In this document: positions 44,348-53,878 of the stretch, in pieces
How positions within the stretch are numbered: the first letter of the stretch is position 1
Layout: the number at the start of each line of letters is the position of its first letter
NCBI GenBank assembly: GCA_015060685.1
Contig: SUXZ01000017.1
Coordinates: 1-64,000, forward strand
Direction of reading: 5' to 3'
DNA from: Mediterranea massiliensis
Lineage (GTDB): Bacteria > Bacteroidota > Bacteroidia > Bacteroidales > Bacteroidaceae
DNA length: 64,000 nucleotides
The notes under the pieces: generated by a model
What the model was told of the DNA's origin: nothing
The model's input: only the letters and a program-made list of their open reading frames with translations
Databases searched by the model: none
Position numbers and translations under genes: made by a program

Positions 44348-45190
44348 CTATTCCAATGTTATCCGCTCTACCTTTATCTGTTCATTCAAGAAGCAAGATG
44401 CCGATTCGGCAAACTTATCCTCGGCCTCGGTTGTCAAGTAGCGACAAGAGCCTTGCTTCGTACATTTCGCATCCATCTCAGGATGACGTTTCAAGTAATC
44501 CTCCAAGCTGCTTGCCACCAGTTCTCCTTGGGAAACGATGGTAACATCTTTCGGCATATAAGAACGAATCTTTGGCAACAGCAACGGATAATGAGTGCAG
44601 CCAAGAATAACAGTATCAATCTGTCCATCTTGACTCAGCAACTCCGAGATATACTTATCAACAAAATAATCGGCTCCAGGCAATTCGGCCTCACCATTTT
44701 CAACCAAAGGCACCCACATAGGGCATGCCTTACCCGATACAGCTACATCGGGATAAAGTTTCTTGATTTCCAATGGATAAGATTCCGATTTGATGGTACC
44801 TGCGGTTGCCAGCACACCTACATGACGTGATTGGGTCAACGCACCTATTGTTTCGACGGTTGGCCGGATAACGCCCAACACCCTTCGGTCGGCATCCAGC
44901 GACGGGAGGTCGTTCATCTGAATGGTTCGCAATGCCTTTGCCGATGCCGTATTGCAAGCCAAGATCACCAAATGACACCCCATTTCAAAGAGTTTGGTAA
45001 CAGCTTGCAGGGTAAATTCATAGACCACCTCAAAAGAACGCGAACCATAGGGCGAACGTGCATTGTCGCCCAAATAGAGATAATCGTACTGCGGCAATCG
45101 CTCGCGTACTTTACTCAATATGGTCAAGCCTCCATATCCGGAGTCGAACACTCCTATAGGGCCTGGAGATGTTGATAGAGGCAATCTCAT
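44348..45190 (-). CDS. murI: Glutamate racemase MurI
   Basis: 280 residues. Both catalytic cysteine motifs are seen: LVILACNTASAKALR and TVILGCTHYPLLLP, plus the start IGVFDSGYGGLTIL. It makes D-glutamate for peptidoglycan. It lies after a terminator ending the ompH genes and upstream of proB. Confidence 0.95.
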   Translation of the reverse strand: MRLPLSTSPGPIGVFDSGYGGLTILSKVRERLPQYDYLYLGDNARSPYGSRSFEVVYEFTLQAVTKLFEMGCHLVILACNTASAKALRTIQMNDLPSLDADRRVLGVIRPTVETIGALTQSRHVGVLATAGTIKSESYPLEIKKLYPDVAVSGKACPMWVPLVENGEAELPGADYFVDKYISELLSQDGQIDTVILGCTHYPLLLPKIRSYMPKDVTIVSQGELVASSLEDYLKRHPEMDAKCTKQGSCRYLTTEAEDKFAESASCFLNEQIKVERITLE

Positions 45191-45202
45191 AACTGAATGT
45201 AT

Positions 45203-45244
45203 AAAAAAAGCGGCACGGAAGCAAACAGCATATCCGTGCCGCTT
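45203..45244 (-). terminator. Terminator after the ompH genes
   Basis: Minus-strand stem AAGCGGCACGGA / TCCGTGCCGCTT with a 13-nt loop followed by seven T residues; separates ompH from murI. Confidence 0.88.
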
Positions 45245-45264
45245 ATAATACCTTAATATATTAC

Positions 45265-45771
45265 TTATTTAATACCCAATTGGGCTTTTACCTTTGCAGT
45301 AACATCAATGCTTTCTGCACCAACGAATGCCAAAGGAGTAGATGCCAAGTCGAAAATGTAAACAACACCTTCTGCCTTACCTACAGCCTCGATAGCAGCA
45401 GTCAACTTTTGTTGAATGGGCACCATAGCTTCTTGTTGTGCTTGTTGCATTGCTTGGTAAGCCTCTTGTTGGAATTGTTGCAAACGTTGATCCATATCGG
45501 CCAAGTCTCTTTGACGACGTTCAGCGATATTCTTTGGCAATGAATCTGCTTGAGCAACAAACTCTTGATACTTCTTATTGAACTCTTCTCTGCTGTTATC
45601 AAATTCTTTTTGATATTGCTTGCTCAAAGCATCCAAATCGGCTTGTGCTTTTGTAAATTCCGGCATAGCCACCATCACTTCTTGTGAATTCATGTGTGCA
45701 AACTTAGCTTGTCCCATCGCTACCACAGGGAGGACGAACAATGCAGCTAATAAAACGATTTTCTTCAACAT
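45265..45771 (-). CDS. OmpH/Skp family periplasmic chaperone
   Basis: 168 residues: signal peptide (VLLAALFVLPVVAMGQA), then a long helical hairpin rich in Gln, Lys and Glu (AQADLDALSKQYQKEF, REEFNKKYQEFVAQAD). It carries unfolded outer-membrane proteins to the BAM complex. It is the last gene of uppS-bamA-ompH-ompH, with its own promoter box upstream. Confidence 0.9.
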   Translation of the reverse strand: MLKKIVLLAALFVLPVVAMGQAKFAHMNSQEVMVAMPEFTKAQADLDALSKQYQKEFDNSREEFNKKYQEFVAQADSLPKNIAERRQRDLADMDQRLQQFQQEAYQAMQQAQQEAMVPIQQKLTAAIEAVGKAEGVVYIFDLASTPLAFVGAESIDVTAKVKAQLGIK

Positions 45772-45832
45772 AGTTTCAAATTTTATGATTTTAAAATTAT
45801 TGATTCTAACTAATTAAAATGGTTTGTCGTTG

Positions 45833-45840
45833 CAAATGTA
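45833..45840 (-). promoter_or_regulatory. Bacteroidales -7 box (TACATTTG)
   Basis: Minus-strand TAnnTTTG match about 62 bp upstream of the second ompH gene, suggesting separate transcription of it. Confidence 0.5.
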
Positions 45841-45845
45841 TGAAA

Positions 45846-46358
45846 TTAATTTGAATATCCTAACTTTATCAGCACTTCATTGCTAATATCGATGTCTGGA
45901 GAGGCAAAAATCAGGCTCGTAGCCGAAGCTCTATCAAGCACTGCAGCATAGCCTTCTTTCAAAGCAATGGCCTTTACAGCCTCGTAAACTTCATCCTCTA
46001 TAGGCTGCAACAAAGCATTCTGCTTCTTAGCCATTTCGCCTTCCGGACCAAAATAGTTTCTGCGCAATTCGGCCACCTCTTTCTCCTTATTAATAATAGC
46101 CTCTTCGCGTTGGGTACGTTGTGCATCGGTCAGGTTCTTGGCATCCCTTTGATAATTCTCATAAAGTTGCTTGGCCTCGTCCGATACCCGTTCAATTTCG
46201 GCTTGCCACACTTTGGATGATTGGTCCAACTGTTCGGTTGCCCGTTGATAAGCCGGTATTTGCTCCATGATATATTCCATATCAATCAACGCAAATTTCT
46301 GTGCACTTGCCGAAACCGACAAAAGTGCCATAACAATCAATAACAAACTCTTTCTCAT
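45846..46358 (-). CDS. OmpH/Skp family periplasmic chaperone, paralogue
   Basis: 170 residues: signal peptide (LLLIVMALLSVSASAQK), then coiled-coil arms (SSKVWQAEIERVSDEAKQLY, EKEVAELRRNYFGPEGEM) and a C-terminal beta segment. It directly follows bamA (19-bp gap). Two Skp paralogues in tandem are common in Bacteroidetes. Confidence 0.9.
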   Translation of the reverse strand: MRKSLLLIVMALLSVSASAQKFALIDMEYIMEQIPAYQRATEQLDQSSKVWQAEIERVSDEAKQLYENYQRDAKNLTDAQRTQREEAIINKEKEVAELRRNYFGPEGEMAKKQNALLQPIEDEVYEAVKAIALKEGYAAVLDRASATSLIFASPDIDISNEVLIKLGYSN

Positions 46359-46377
46359 AACGCTTGAATATTTAAAA

Positions 46378-48996
46378 TTAAAACTCTTGACCTAAGATAA
46401 AGTGGAACTGGCTACCGCCATACGAGCTTGAGCCATGTACCTTATCGAAACCATAAGCCCAGTCGATACCCATCATACCAATCATCGGCAAGAAGATACG
46501 CACACCCACACCGGCCGAACGCTTCAGTTCGAACGGATTGAACTTGTTAACATCTTGCCATGCATTACCGGCTTCAACGAAACCTAATGCATAGATACTT
46601 GAGCTTGTTTCAAGCATCAAAGGATAACGCAATTCCAAACCTAAACGGGCATAAGCATAACCTTCGTAACCATACGGAGTCAACGAACTGTTTTCATAAC
46701 CACGAAGAGCCACCATTTCAGTTGCATAGGTTGAATAACCGGTCATACCATCACCACCCACATCAAATGTTTCGAAAGGCGATTTCTTATGTTTGTTGAA
46801 GTGACCTAACAAACCGAATTCCACACGGCTCATCAATACAGGACACTTGTTGCTATTGCTCAATGCAGTATAAGTCTTGGCTTTGAATTTCCACTTATGA
46901 TACTCTATCCACTTATGGATTTCGTTCATGTCATCCTGATTGTTCTGGTTGTACTTGCTATAATCCTTACCATCGAACAACGAGTATGGAGGTGTAATCT
47001 GCAAAGAGAACGAGAAGTCAGAACCCATACGAGGATAGATAGGATTATCGTATGAAGCACGAGCCAAAGTAAGGTTCAAACTCAAGTTATTACACTTACC
47101 GTTCGTAACAGGGAAGTATTGCCAATCGCTCAGCACATAACGTTGGAAAGAGAGTTCGGCTGTAAATTGGAAATAGTCATCGGGCCACTTCAAACGCTTA
47201 CCGAACATCACTGAAAGTCCGTACATCTGAATACTCTTGTCCGGGTCGTAATAGTTCTCGTAACTATTGTAATTGCCATAGTTATACATGCCATAGCCAT
47301 ACATACCACTATAGTAGCTGTTGTAATAGCTATTCATGTATGCAGAGTTGTAATACTGGCTACTGATGTCTGTCTGACGTGAGTAGTATGCCGAAACCGA
47401 GAAGGCATTAGGACGCTTACCGCCAAACCAGGGATCGAAGAACGAAACGCTATACGACTGATAGTACTTGGCATTGGTTTGCGCACTGATTGTCAATGTC
47501 TGGCCATCACCTTGAGGCAAAATTCCGCGGTAGTTTTCACCCGGATGCAGCAGGTTCTCCAACGAGAAGTTGGTAAACTTCAGACTCAACTTACCGATAA
47601 CACCTGTTTGTCCCCAACCGGCCGAGAACTCCACTTGGTCGTTGGCCTTGGAAACGAGGTTATAACCGATATCAACAGTACCATCTTCCGGTCTGGGTTG
47701 AATATCCGGTTGGATTTGTTCCGGGTCGAAGTGTCCCATCTGCTGGATTTCACGCATGGAGCGCATCAAGTCTTCACGACTGAACAACTCACCTGGGCGG
47801 GTACGCAATTCACGACGAACCACATTCTCATACAAGCGGTCGTTACCGTTGATGCTTACCTTATTAATAGTAGCCTGACGACCTTCATAAATACGCATTT
47901 CAAGGTCGATTGAGTCGCCAACGATATTTACTTCTACCGGTTCCAAGCTATAGAACAGGTAACCGTTGTTATAGTACATGTTACCGATAGCATCTTCATC
48001 CTCCAAGGTACGTTCGCTCAACAACTTCTGATTATACACGTCACCCTTGTTCATGCGAAGCATGTAGTTCAACTGTTCGGTAGAGTAAAGTGTATTACCC
48101 ACCCAAGTTACGTTGCGCAAGAAGTACTTTTGGCCTTCGTCAATCTCCATGTAAACATTTACCGTCTTTTCGTCATGAGGAGTAACGCTATCCACCACGA
48201 TTACCGCATCGCGATAACCCAATTCGTTGTACTTATCAATAATCAGTTGTTTATCGGCTTCATAGTTCTCTTCCACGAACTTCTTGGTACGGAAGAAATT
48301 CACCAACTTGTTCTTTTCGTTAGTTTTCTTCATGATGCGTTTCAACTTCTTTGTTTTCAACGCCTCATTACCGACAATCGTAATTTGGTTTACCTTAACC
48401 TTTTCCTTCTTGTCGATTGCAATTTCTACGATAACCTGTCCTTCATTTTTAGGGTCATCCTTTTGGTTAATAAACACTTCCGCATTCTTAAAGCCCTTAT
48501 CGTCATAGTATCGCTTAATCAACGTTTCGGCACGGTCAACCACGTTCGGTGTAATCTGTCCACCCTTCATCATACCCACACGGTCTTCCAGGTCTTCTCT
48601 TTCCGACTTCTTCACCCCTTTGTACACAATTTCGGAAACACGGGGGCGCAAGGCTACATGTATAGTAATCCAAGTCTTGTTTCCGGCAACACTATCTTGG
48701 GTAATGCTGACATCAGAGAACAAGCCATGTCGCCAATAACGCTTACAGGCTTCTGTAATGTCATCACCAGGAATCTTTATCTCCTGTCCCTTAACCAATC
48801 CCGAAAGACCGATAATCACATAATCGTCGTAATTATCAGCTCCCTCGACATTGATTCCTGCCAATTCATAGGTCTTGGGGGTGCCCGAGTACAACACTAC
48901 AGGCTTTTCTTGGTTTGTGTCTTGTGCCGAAATAGTTTGAGTGCCCCAAGAGAGGCAGACAAACGCTATCAATATGGATAAAATACGATAATGCAT
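46378..48996 (-). CDS. bamA: Outer-membrane protein assembly factor BamA
   Basis: 872 residues: signal peptide, POTRA repeats (about 40-440, with VNQITIVGNEALKTKKL, INKVSINGNDRLYENVVRRELRTRPG) and a barrel from about 450 (VEFSAGWGQTGVIGKLSLKFTNFSLENLL) to the terminal FILGQEF ending in Phe. RGYENSSLTPYG is the conserved loop-6 RGY-type motif in a divergent form. Residues about 547-585 are a Tyr/Asn/Gly/Ser-rich insertion in an outer loop. Inserts barrel proteins into the outer membrane. Confidence 0.95.
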   Translation of the reverse strand: MHYRILSILIAFVCLSWGTQTISAQDTNQEKPVVLYSGTPKTYELAGINVEGADNYDDYVIIGLSGLVKGQEIKIPGDDITEACKRYWRHGLFSDVSITQDSVAGNKTWITIHVALRPRVSEIVYKGVKKSEREDLEDRVGMMKGGQITPNVVDRAETLIKRYYDDKGFKNAEVFINQKDDPKNEGQVIVEIAIDKKEKVKVNQITIVGNEALKTKKLKRIMKKTNEKNKLVNFFRTKKFVEENYEADKQLIIDKYNELGYRDAVIVVDSVTPHDEKTVNVYMEIDEGQKYFLRNVTWVGNTLYSTEQLNYMLRMNKGDVYNQKLLSERTLEDEDAIGNMYYNNGYLFYSLEPVEVNIVGDSIDLEMRIYEGRQATINKVSINGNDRLYENVVRRELRTRPGELFSREDLMRSMREIQQMGHFDPEQIQPDIQPRPEDGTVDIGYNLVSKANDQVEFSAGWGQTGVIGKLSLKFTNFSLENLLHPGENYRGILPQGDGQTLTISAQTNAKYYQSYSVSFFDPWFGGKRPNAFSVSAYYSRQTDISSQYYNSAYMNSYYNSYYSGMYGYGMYNYGNYNSYENYYDPDKSIQMYGLSVMFGKRLKWPDDYFQFTAELSFQRYVLSDWQYFPVTNGKCNNLSLNLTLARASYDNPIYPRMGSDFSFSLQITPPYSLFDGKDYSKYNQNNQDDMNEIHKWIEYHKWKFKAKTYTALSNSNKCPVLMSRVEFGLLGHFNKHKKSPFETFDVGGDGMTGYSTYATEMVALRGYENSSLTPYGYEGYAYARLGLELRYPLMLETSSSIYALGFVEAGNAWQDVNKFNPFELKRSAGVGVRIFLPMIGMMGIDWAYGFDKVHGSSSYGGSQFHFILGQEF

Positions 48997-49011
48997 TTAT
49001 ATATACTATTA

Positions 49012-49752
49012 TTATTTATTACTTACTTGTTCACTTGTTTTGCCAAATCGTCGTTCGCGTTGCTGATAGTCCCAAATGGCCTTACACAATTCCTCTTCAC
49101 GGAAATCCGGCCAAAAGGTATCACAGAAATAGAGTTCGGAATAAGCACATTGCCACAACAGGTAATTGCTCAGTCTGATTTCTCCACCTGTTCGTATCAA
49201 CAAATCCGGATTGGGCATGAAATGAGTGGCTAAGTTGGCTGAAATGGTATCAGCCTCCACCTCTTTCGACGAAAGCTTTCCTTGCTCCACCAATTCGGCA
49301 ATATTACGGACAGCCTGTGTCAGTTCCCAATGCGATGAATAGCTCAACGCCAGTACCAACGTCATGCCCGTATTTCGTGAAGTGTTTTCGATGCATTGCT
49401 GCAAACGTTCCTGCACATTAGCCGGCAACTTCTCGATATCACCAATTACACGAAAACGTATATTGTTCTTCATAAATGTCTCTTCTTCTATCGATTCGAA
49501 AAGCAGAGACATCAATGCTGCGACCTCATTGCTAGGTCTGTTCCAATTCTCTGTAGAGAAGGTATAAAGAGTTAAAAACTTGACACCAAGTCTTGCCGAT
49601 TCTTCGGCTATGACGTGTACCGTTTCGGCACCGGCCTGATGACCGAAACTACGTTCATGCCCACGTTGCTTAGCCCAACGTCCATTACCATCCATGATAA
49701 TGGCTATATGGGCCGGCACCCGGTTTTTATCTATTTGTTCTTTATACGACAT
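49012..49752 (-). CDS. uppS: Undecaprenyl diphosphate synthase UppS
   Basis: 246 residues: [17 protein letters not shown] (catalytic Asp), [13 protein letters not shown] and [19 protein letters not shown]. It makes the C55 lipid carrier for cell wall and surface polysaccharide. It starts 16 bp after the DUF6242 gene and precedes bamA by 15 bp. Confidence 0.95.
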   Translation of the reverse strand: MSYKEQIDKNRVPAHIAIIMDGNGRWAKQRGHERSFGHQAGAETVHVIAEESARLGVKFLTLYTFSTENWNRPSNEVAALMSLLFESIEEETFMKNNIRFRVIGDIEKLPANVQERLQQCIENTSRNTGMTLVLALSYSSHWELTQAVRNIAELVEQGKLSSKEVEADTISANLATHFMPNPDLLIRTGGEIRLSNYLLWQCAYSELYFCDTFWPDFREEELCKAIWDYQQRERRFGKTSEQVSNK

Positions 49753-49768
49753 TCCTTATACGAATTAA

Positions 49769-51079
49769 TCACTGACGCTCAAAGCCTAAACGGTTCAGAC
49801 GTCCACGCCAAAGTTGATTCTTAATTATGTTATTTCCGCCACCGACAACCCAGATAAAGTTGTTTTTATCTACTGTTGCCGAATAGCCTTTAGCATCTCT
49901 CAAGCCATAAGGGAAGCGCATCTTGGTTGTCATGATGTCCCACTTCAAGCCTGTTGACGATTGGTAGAATGCATACAACCCAGCATCGAGCAGGTAATAG
50001 TTTCCGCCATAGAAAATGATTGTAGGATTATTTGTCAGCGGACAATAGGCCGTTGCATTCGGCTCCATGCTTGCCCAACGTTCTCCATCCATCGAGAACC
50101 AAGGCACAACCTTGCCGCTGGTTGTTTCGGGCATACCGACCAATACCGACTTATACACGCCATTTGATGTTTTATGAACGGTCGATTGGATGTTTTCGGT
50201 AGGGAATCCCTCTTCTACCGCCTCGCCCAATGTCCATTGCAAAGAGGCATCGGCAGTACAGAAATAGTTCACGCCATCCACTTGCTTGATGCCGGCCAAT
50301 TTATCAGGTAGGGCGGTAAGCAGTGCCTTTACGTCACCGCTCAAGCTCTCCACGATTTGCCATTCGGCACCATCGGCAGACTGATAGACATCTCCGCCTT
50401 GAGCAACCATGAACACCGATTGCCAAGCGGGCAAAAGGGTATTCAGCAATGCATCCTCGGGCATTCCGGCCAGCGCCATCTCTTCCCAAACCACATTTGT
50501 AGGGTTAGAGATATTTGCCTTATAGCCCACAAAGCCATTATCAGACGAAGCATAGAGATACAGATAATCATCCATGCTGATTAACTTAACGTCTTTCAAA
50601 GGCATGGTGGGGAAGTTGTCCGAAGAGGTCATTTCTCTCCAGATAAGCGAATCGGGATCTTGTTGATGAACATTGATTGTCAGCTTATAAGTGCGATTGG
50701 TCAGTCCATCGCGAGCATGAATCTTGAATGCCAATCCGTTGGGATTGTTTACAGCAGCACGCAAATCGACCGCTTTATTCGTTGCAAACAATGTATCCAA
50801 ATCGCCTGTTGTAATGGCACCTGTCACAGTAAAGGTGTCCACCATGATGCTATCCAACAATGTATCGGCATACATCGGCATCGAATCGCGATTGAAGATG
50901 CGATGCTCCACTTGGTCGATAGAAAATTTGTAGTGCTCTCCATAGATGGCTTCCAAACCAAAGGCATATACAGAAGCATCCGAGCTAAAGATATATTCAT
51001 TATCCGAATCCAGGCATGCACTGAAAGAGATACATAAACCCAGAAAACAGGCAATCACAGACAAAAATTTAATTCTCAT
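49769..51079 (-). CDS. DUF6242-type lipoprotein
   Basis: 436 residues with lipobox SFSAC. The N-terminal part contains a cadherin-like/beta-sandwich portion (FTVTGAITTGDLDTLF, LKIHARDGLTNRTYKL-type strands). The C-terminal part has repeated propeller-like blades (WREMTSSDNFPTMPL, EWQIVESLSGDVKAL, LKWDIMTTKMRFPYGLR). Matches my recollection of DUF6242 proteins; function unknown. It heads the uppS-bamA transcription unit. Confidence 0.75.
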   Translation of the reverse strand: MRIKFLSVIACFLGLCISFSACLDSDNEYIFSSDASVYAFGLEAIYGEHYKFSIDQVEHRIFNRDSMPMYADTLLDSIMVDTFTVTGAITTGDLDTLFATNKAVDLRAAVNNPNGLAFKIHARDGLTNRTYKLTINVHQQDPDSLIWREMTSSDNFPTMPLKDVKLISMDDYLYLYASSDNGFVGYKANISNPTNVVWEEMALAGMPEDALLNTLLPAWQSVFMVAQGGDVYQSADGAEWQIVESLSGDVKALLTALPDKLAGIKQVDGVNYFCTADASLQWTLGEAVEEGFPTENIQSTVHKTSNGVYKSVLVGMPETTSGKVVPWFSMDGERWASMEPNATAYCPLTNNPTIIFYGGNYYLLDAGLYAFYQSSTGLKWDIMTTKMRFPYGLRDAKGYSATVDKNNFIWVVGGGNNIIKNQLWRGRLNRLGFERQ

Positions 51080-51116
51080 TACTAAGTTATTTTCTATTTG
51101 TGTTATTTACAAGCTG

Positions 51117-51124
51117 CAAAAATA
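51117..51124 (-). promoter_or_regulatory. Bacteroidales -7 box (TATTTTTG)
   Basis: Minus-strand TAnnTTTG match about 38 bp before the DUF6242 gene; likely promoter for the envelope-assembly cluster. Confidence 0.55.
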
Positions 51125-51230
51125 GGAACATTTTTCACTATAATTCGCTTAAAAGGGAAGTTTTATATAAATTTATAGATAAAAAAGTACTTTTTGGGCA
51201 TTTATAGCTGTTTTGGAAAGCAATTTTAAC

Positions 51231-52268
51231 TTACTTTCGCTTATAACGGCGGATTACATGGCCGTTCACTTTTTTAGTTTCAACCAGCATCTCATCCGGC
51301 AGGGAGGGAGATTTCACACCGCTACCCAGGGCAATGGGTGCCACCTCAACGAACGCCTCGTCCCAAAGATTTTCTGCGATAAACGATTGATGCAGCATGG
51401 CTCCACCCTCCACCAGCAACGATTGTATTTTCCGTGCATGCAATGCCTCCACGATTTGCGGCAATATGGGTTGGGAGAAATCCAGCGTGACAGACTCCAC
51501 ATGGTGCAAGTTCTCTTTCCGTTGGGCGGTAAAGAGTATGGTCGGTTGACTTGCGTCAAATAGCTTCAGATGGGATGGTAAGGCCAAGTTCCTGTCTATC
51601 ACCAACCTCAGTGGAGACTTACCATACCAGTTGCGAACATTCAAAGAGGGATTGTCCAGCAAGGCTGTACGTGTTCCCACCAAGATGGCATCGTGTTCGG
51701 CACGTCGTTTATGGACAAGCATCGATGTAAAGTCGTTTGACAATTTCACCGGCTCGCCTGCTGTGCGATTAAGGTCGATAAATCCATCTTCCGACTGCGC
51801 CCATTTCAGCGTTATAAAGGGCCGTTTCCTGGCATGATAAGTAACAAAGCGCTCTATCAGTTCAAGACACTCCTTTTCCAACACGCCAACCGTTACCTCT
51901 ATACCTGCCTGACGCAGTTTTTCAATCCCCTTTCCATCCACTTTGGCAAAGGGGTCCTGGCACCCTACAACAACCCTTTTCAACTGCTTTTCAACAATCA
52001 AATCGGCACAAGGAGGTGTCTTTCCGTAATGAGCACATGGTTCAAGGCTTACATAGATGGTCGAGCGCTTCAACAGTTCCTGATTTTTTACCGAACGGAT
52101 AGCATTTACCTCGGCATGTGCTTCACCGCATTTTGCATGATACCCCTCGCCTATTATCTTTCCATCGCACACAATCACTGCACCTACCATCGGATTGGGG
52201 GCTGCTCCACACAATCCGTTCCGTGCTAATTGAATGCAACGATGCATGTATATTTCATCCTCTTTCAT
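51231..52268 (-). CDS. ribD: Bifunctional riboflavin biosynthesis protein RibD
   Basis: 345 residues. The N-terminal deaminase has CGEAHAEVNAI and LEPCAHYGKTPPCADLI (zinc ligands); the C-terminal reductase has FITLKWAQSEDGFI and LVEGGAMLHQSFI. It performs two steps of riboflavin synthesis. The start at 52268 was preferred to 52280 because the -7 box at 52283 would leave almost no leader. Confidence 0.94.
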   Translation of the reverse strand: MKEDEIYMHRCIQLARNGLCGAAPNPMVGAVIVCDGKIIGEGYHAKCGEAHAEVNAIRSVKNQELLKRSTIYVSLEPCAHYGKTPPCADLIVEKQLKRVVVGCQDPFAKVDGKGIEKLRQAGIEVTVGVLEKECLELIERFVTYHARKRPFITLKWAQSEDGFIDLNRTAGEPVKLSNDFTSMLVHKRRAEHDAILVGTRTALLDNPSLNVRNWYGKSPLRLVIDRNLALPSHLKLFDASQPTILFTAQRKENLHHVESVTLDFSQPILPQIVEALHARKIQSLLVEGGAMLHQSFIAENLWDEAFVEVAPIALGSGVKSPSLPDEMLVETKKVNGHVIRRYKRK

Positions 52269-52272
52269 AAAG

Positions 52273-52303
52273 TTTGGCAAACCAAAAATAATTGTTACTT
52301 TTG
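52273..52303 (+). promoter_or_regulatory. Promoter of prmC-recX
   Basis: TTTG (52273-52276) and TACTTTTG (52296-52303) with a 19-bp gap. It interlocks with the opposing ribD -7 box at 52283-52290. Confidence 0.7.
52283..52290 (-). promoter_or_regulatory. Bacteroidales -7 box of ribD (TATTTTTG)
   Basis: Minus-strand TAnnTTTG match 14 bp before the ribD ATG, implying a leader of only several nucleotides. Confidence 0.55.
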
Positions 52304-52325
52304 CGTCCTATTTCAACAATCCTAT

Positions 52326-53162
52326 ATGAACATCACTCCCGCCTATCTTCGCGAAACGTTAGGCCAAAGTTATGACCCTCAAGAGGCTAATGCTTTGGCT
52401 CGCATCATTTATTGCGAAATATTGGAGCAGAGTAATGTTGATTATTACTTGTGCAAAGATAGGGAATTATCGGGAAAAGAAGAAGAAAAAGTAGCATCCA
52501 TTCTTCAACGCCTGGCAAATTACGAGCCGATACAATACATTCAAGGGGAAACTTTTTTCCTTGGACGACAATTTTCCGTCAGGCCCGGAGTGCTGATTCC
52601 ACGACAGGAAACCGAAGAGTTGGTTTCACTAATTGCACAACAGTGCAAACCGACCGATAGAATCCTGGACATCGGTACCGGAAGCGGCTGCATTGCCATC
52701 TCCCTATCCAAAGAACACCCCGAAGCCCAAGTGCATGCATGGGACATTTCGGAAGCGGCTCTTGAAGTAGCCCGACAGAACAACCGGCAATTGCAGGCCT
52801 CTGTCGCGTTCGAACAGCGCGACATTTTCTCCTTCCAACCATCTGAAAAAGAGCGATTCAACGTAATCGTAAGCAACCCTCCTTATATCGCAGAGAAAGA
52901 AAAAGCCGACATGGAAGCAAACGTGTTGGATTGGGAGCCGGAGATTGCTCTGTTTGTTCCCGACAACGACCCGTTACGCTATTATCGTCGCATTGGCGAA
53001 CTGGGACAAACACTGCTTTGTGCCGGCGGAAAACTCTATTTCGAAATCAATCGGGCTTACGGGAAAGAGGTTGCACAACTATTGCAAAATCAAGGATACA
53101 AAAACATACATATAGAAAAAGACATTTCGAAAAACGACCGATTTGTTTACGCAGAAAAATGA
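52326..53162 (+). CDS. prmC: Release factor glutamine methyltransferase PrmC
   Basis: 278 residues. A helical N-terminal domain precedes the Rossmann methyltransferase with ILDIGTGSGCIAISL (SAM) and VIVSNPPYIAEKEK (NPPY, glutamine binding). It methylates the GGQ glutamine of release factors. The ATG at 52326 follows the promoter; the longer reading begins inside ribD territory. recX starts within its stop codon (ATGA). Confidence 0.94.
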   Translation: MNITPAYLRETLGQSYDPQEANALARIIYCEILEQSNVDYYLCKDRELSGKEEEKVASILQRLANYEPIQYIQGETFFLGRQFSVRPGVLIPRQETEELVSLIAQQCKPTDRILDIGTGSGCIAISLSKEHPEAQVHAWDISEAALEVARQNNRQLQASVAFEQRDIFSFQPSEKERFNVIVSNPPYIAEKEKADMEANVLDWEPEIALFVPDNDPLRYYRRIGELGQTLLCAGGKLYFEINRAYGKEVAQLLQNQGYKNIHIEKDISKNDRFVYAEK

Positions 53163-53650
53163 AACAATTAACCGAAGAAGAAGCATTTAGCACAATGACC
53201 AGTTGGTGCTCGTCGGCAGAAAGATGCCGTTCGGAAGTCACCGAAAAGTTGCAACGTTGGAGTATCTCCTACGACATCATCGAACGAGTAGTCAATCGTT
53301 TGGTAAACGAAGGATACATCGACGAAGAACGTTATTGCCGCGCCTTTATCCGCGACAAATACCGTTTGGAAAAGTGGGGCAAACAGAAAATCGCCAAAGC
53401 ATTGTATGTAAAGCGAATACCCCAACACATTTACAATACGCTATGGGATGTGGTGGACGACAATGAGTACCAAAGCATACTGTGCAAATTGCTACAATCC
53501 AAGCGGAAAAGCATACGCGCCACCGACGAGAAATCGCTGAACGAAAAGCTCATCCGATTCGCCTTAAGCCGAGGTTTCGAATACAAAGACATCCGCCAGC
53601 ATCTGGACGTCTCCGAAGAGTTGGAAGAAGAGGCCTACGAAACAGAATAA
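53159..53650 (+). CDS. recX: Regulatory protein RecX
   Basis: 163 residues of three-helix repeats: TSWCSSAERCRSEVTEKL, RLVNEGYIDEERYCRAFIRDKY and KWGKQKIAKALYVKRIPQHI. RecX modulates RecA filaments. No recA is nearby; the link is with prmC, whose stop it overlaps. The stop is followed directly by a palindrome array. Confidence 0.92.
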   Translation: MKQLTEEEAFSTMTSWCSSAERCRSEVTEKLQRWSISYDIIERVVNRLVNEGYIDEERYCRAFIRDKYRLEKWGKQKIAKALYVKRIPQHIYNTLWDVVDDNEYQSILCKLLQSKRKSIRATDEKSLNEKLIRFALSRGFEYKDIRQHLDVSEELEEEAYETE

Positions 53651-53730
53651 TTTTCCCTACTGGGAAAAAGCAATTGCAAGTCTTGCAACTGTAATTGCAA
53701 GTCTTGGAATATTAATTGCAAGTCTTGCAA
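53651..53730. repeat. 21-bp period palindrome array (TTGCAAG-T-CTTGCAA x3, plus TTTTCCC/GGGAAAA)
   Basis: TTGCAAGTCTTGCAA-type 15-bp cores lie at 53674, 53695 and 53716, exactly 21 bp apart; the middle one has one change. A different palindrome TTTTCCC-tact-GGGAAAA (53651-53668), beginning directly after the recX stop, is centred 21.5 bp before the first core and so stays in phase. The rest of the gap to pyrE (53731-53839) shows nothing else. Confidence 0.9.
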
Positions 53731-53839
53731 TTGCCCGTAGCCTACCGGATGGCGCAAAGAAGCCAACTGATTCTAATAAAAAAAGGAGATAAGTGCGAAA
53801 AAAAACAAGCATAGAGTTTTTATTTTCATAACGTTTCCT

Positions 53840-53847
53840 TACTTTTG
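53840..53847 (+). promoter_or_regulatory. Bacteroidales -7 box of pyrE (TACTTTTG)
   Basis: TAnnTTTG match 31 bp before the pyrE start, with a weak GTTTT -33 at about 53816-53820. Confidence 0.55.
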
Positions 53848-53878
53848 CACCGAAATAACTTAAACAACCACTTCGATT

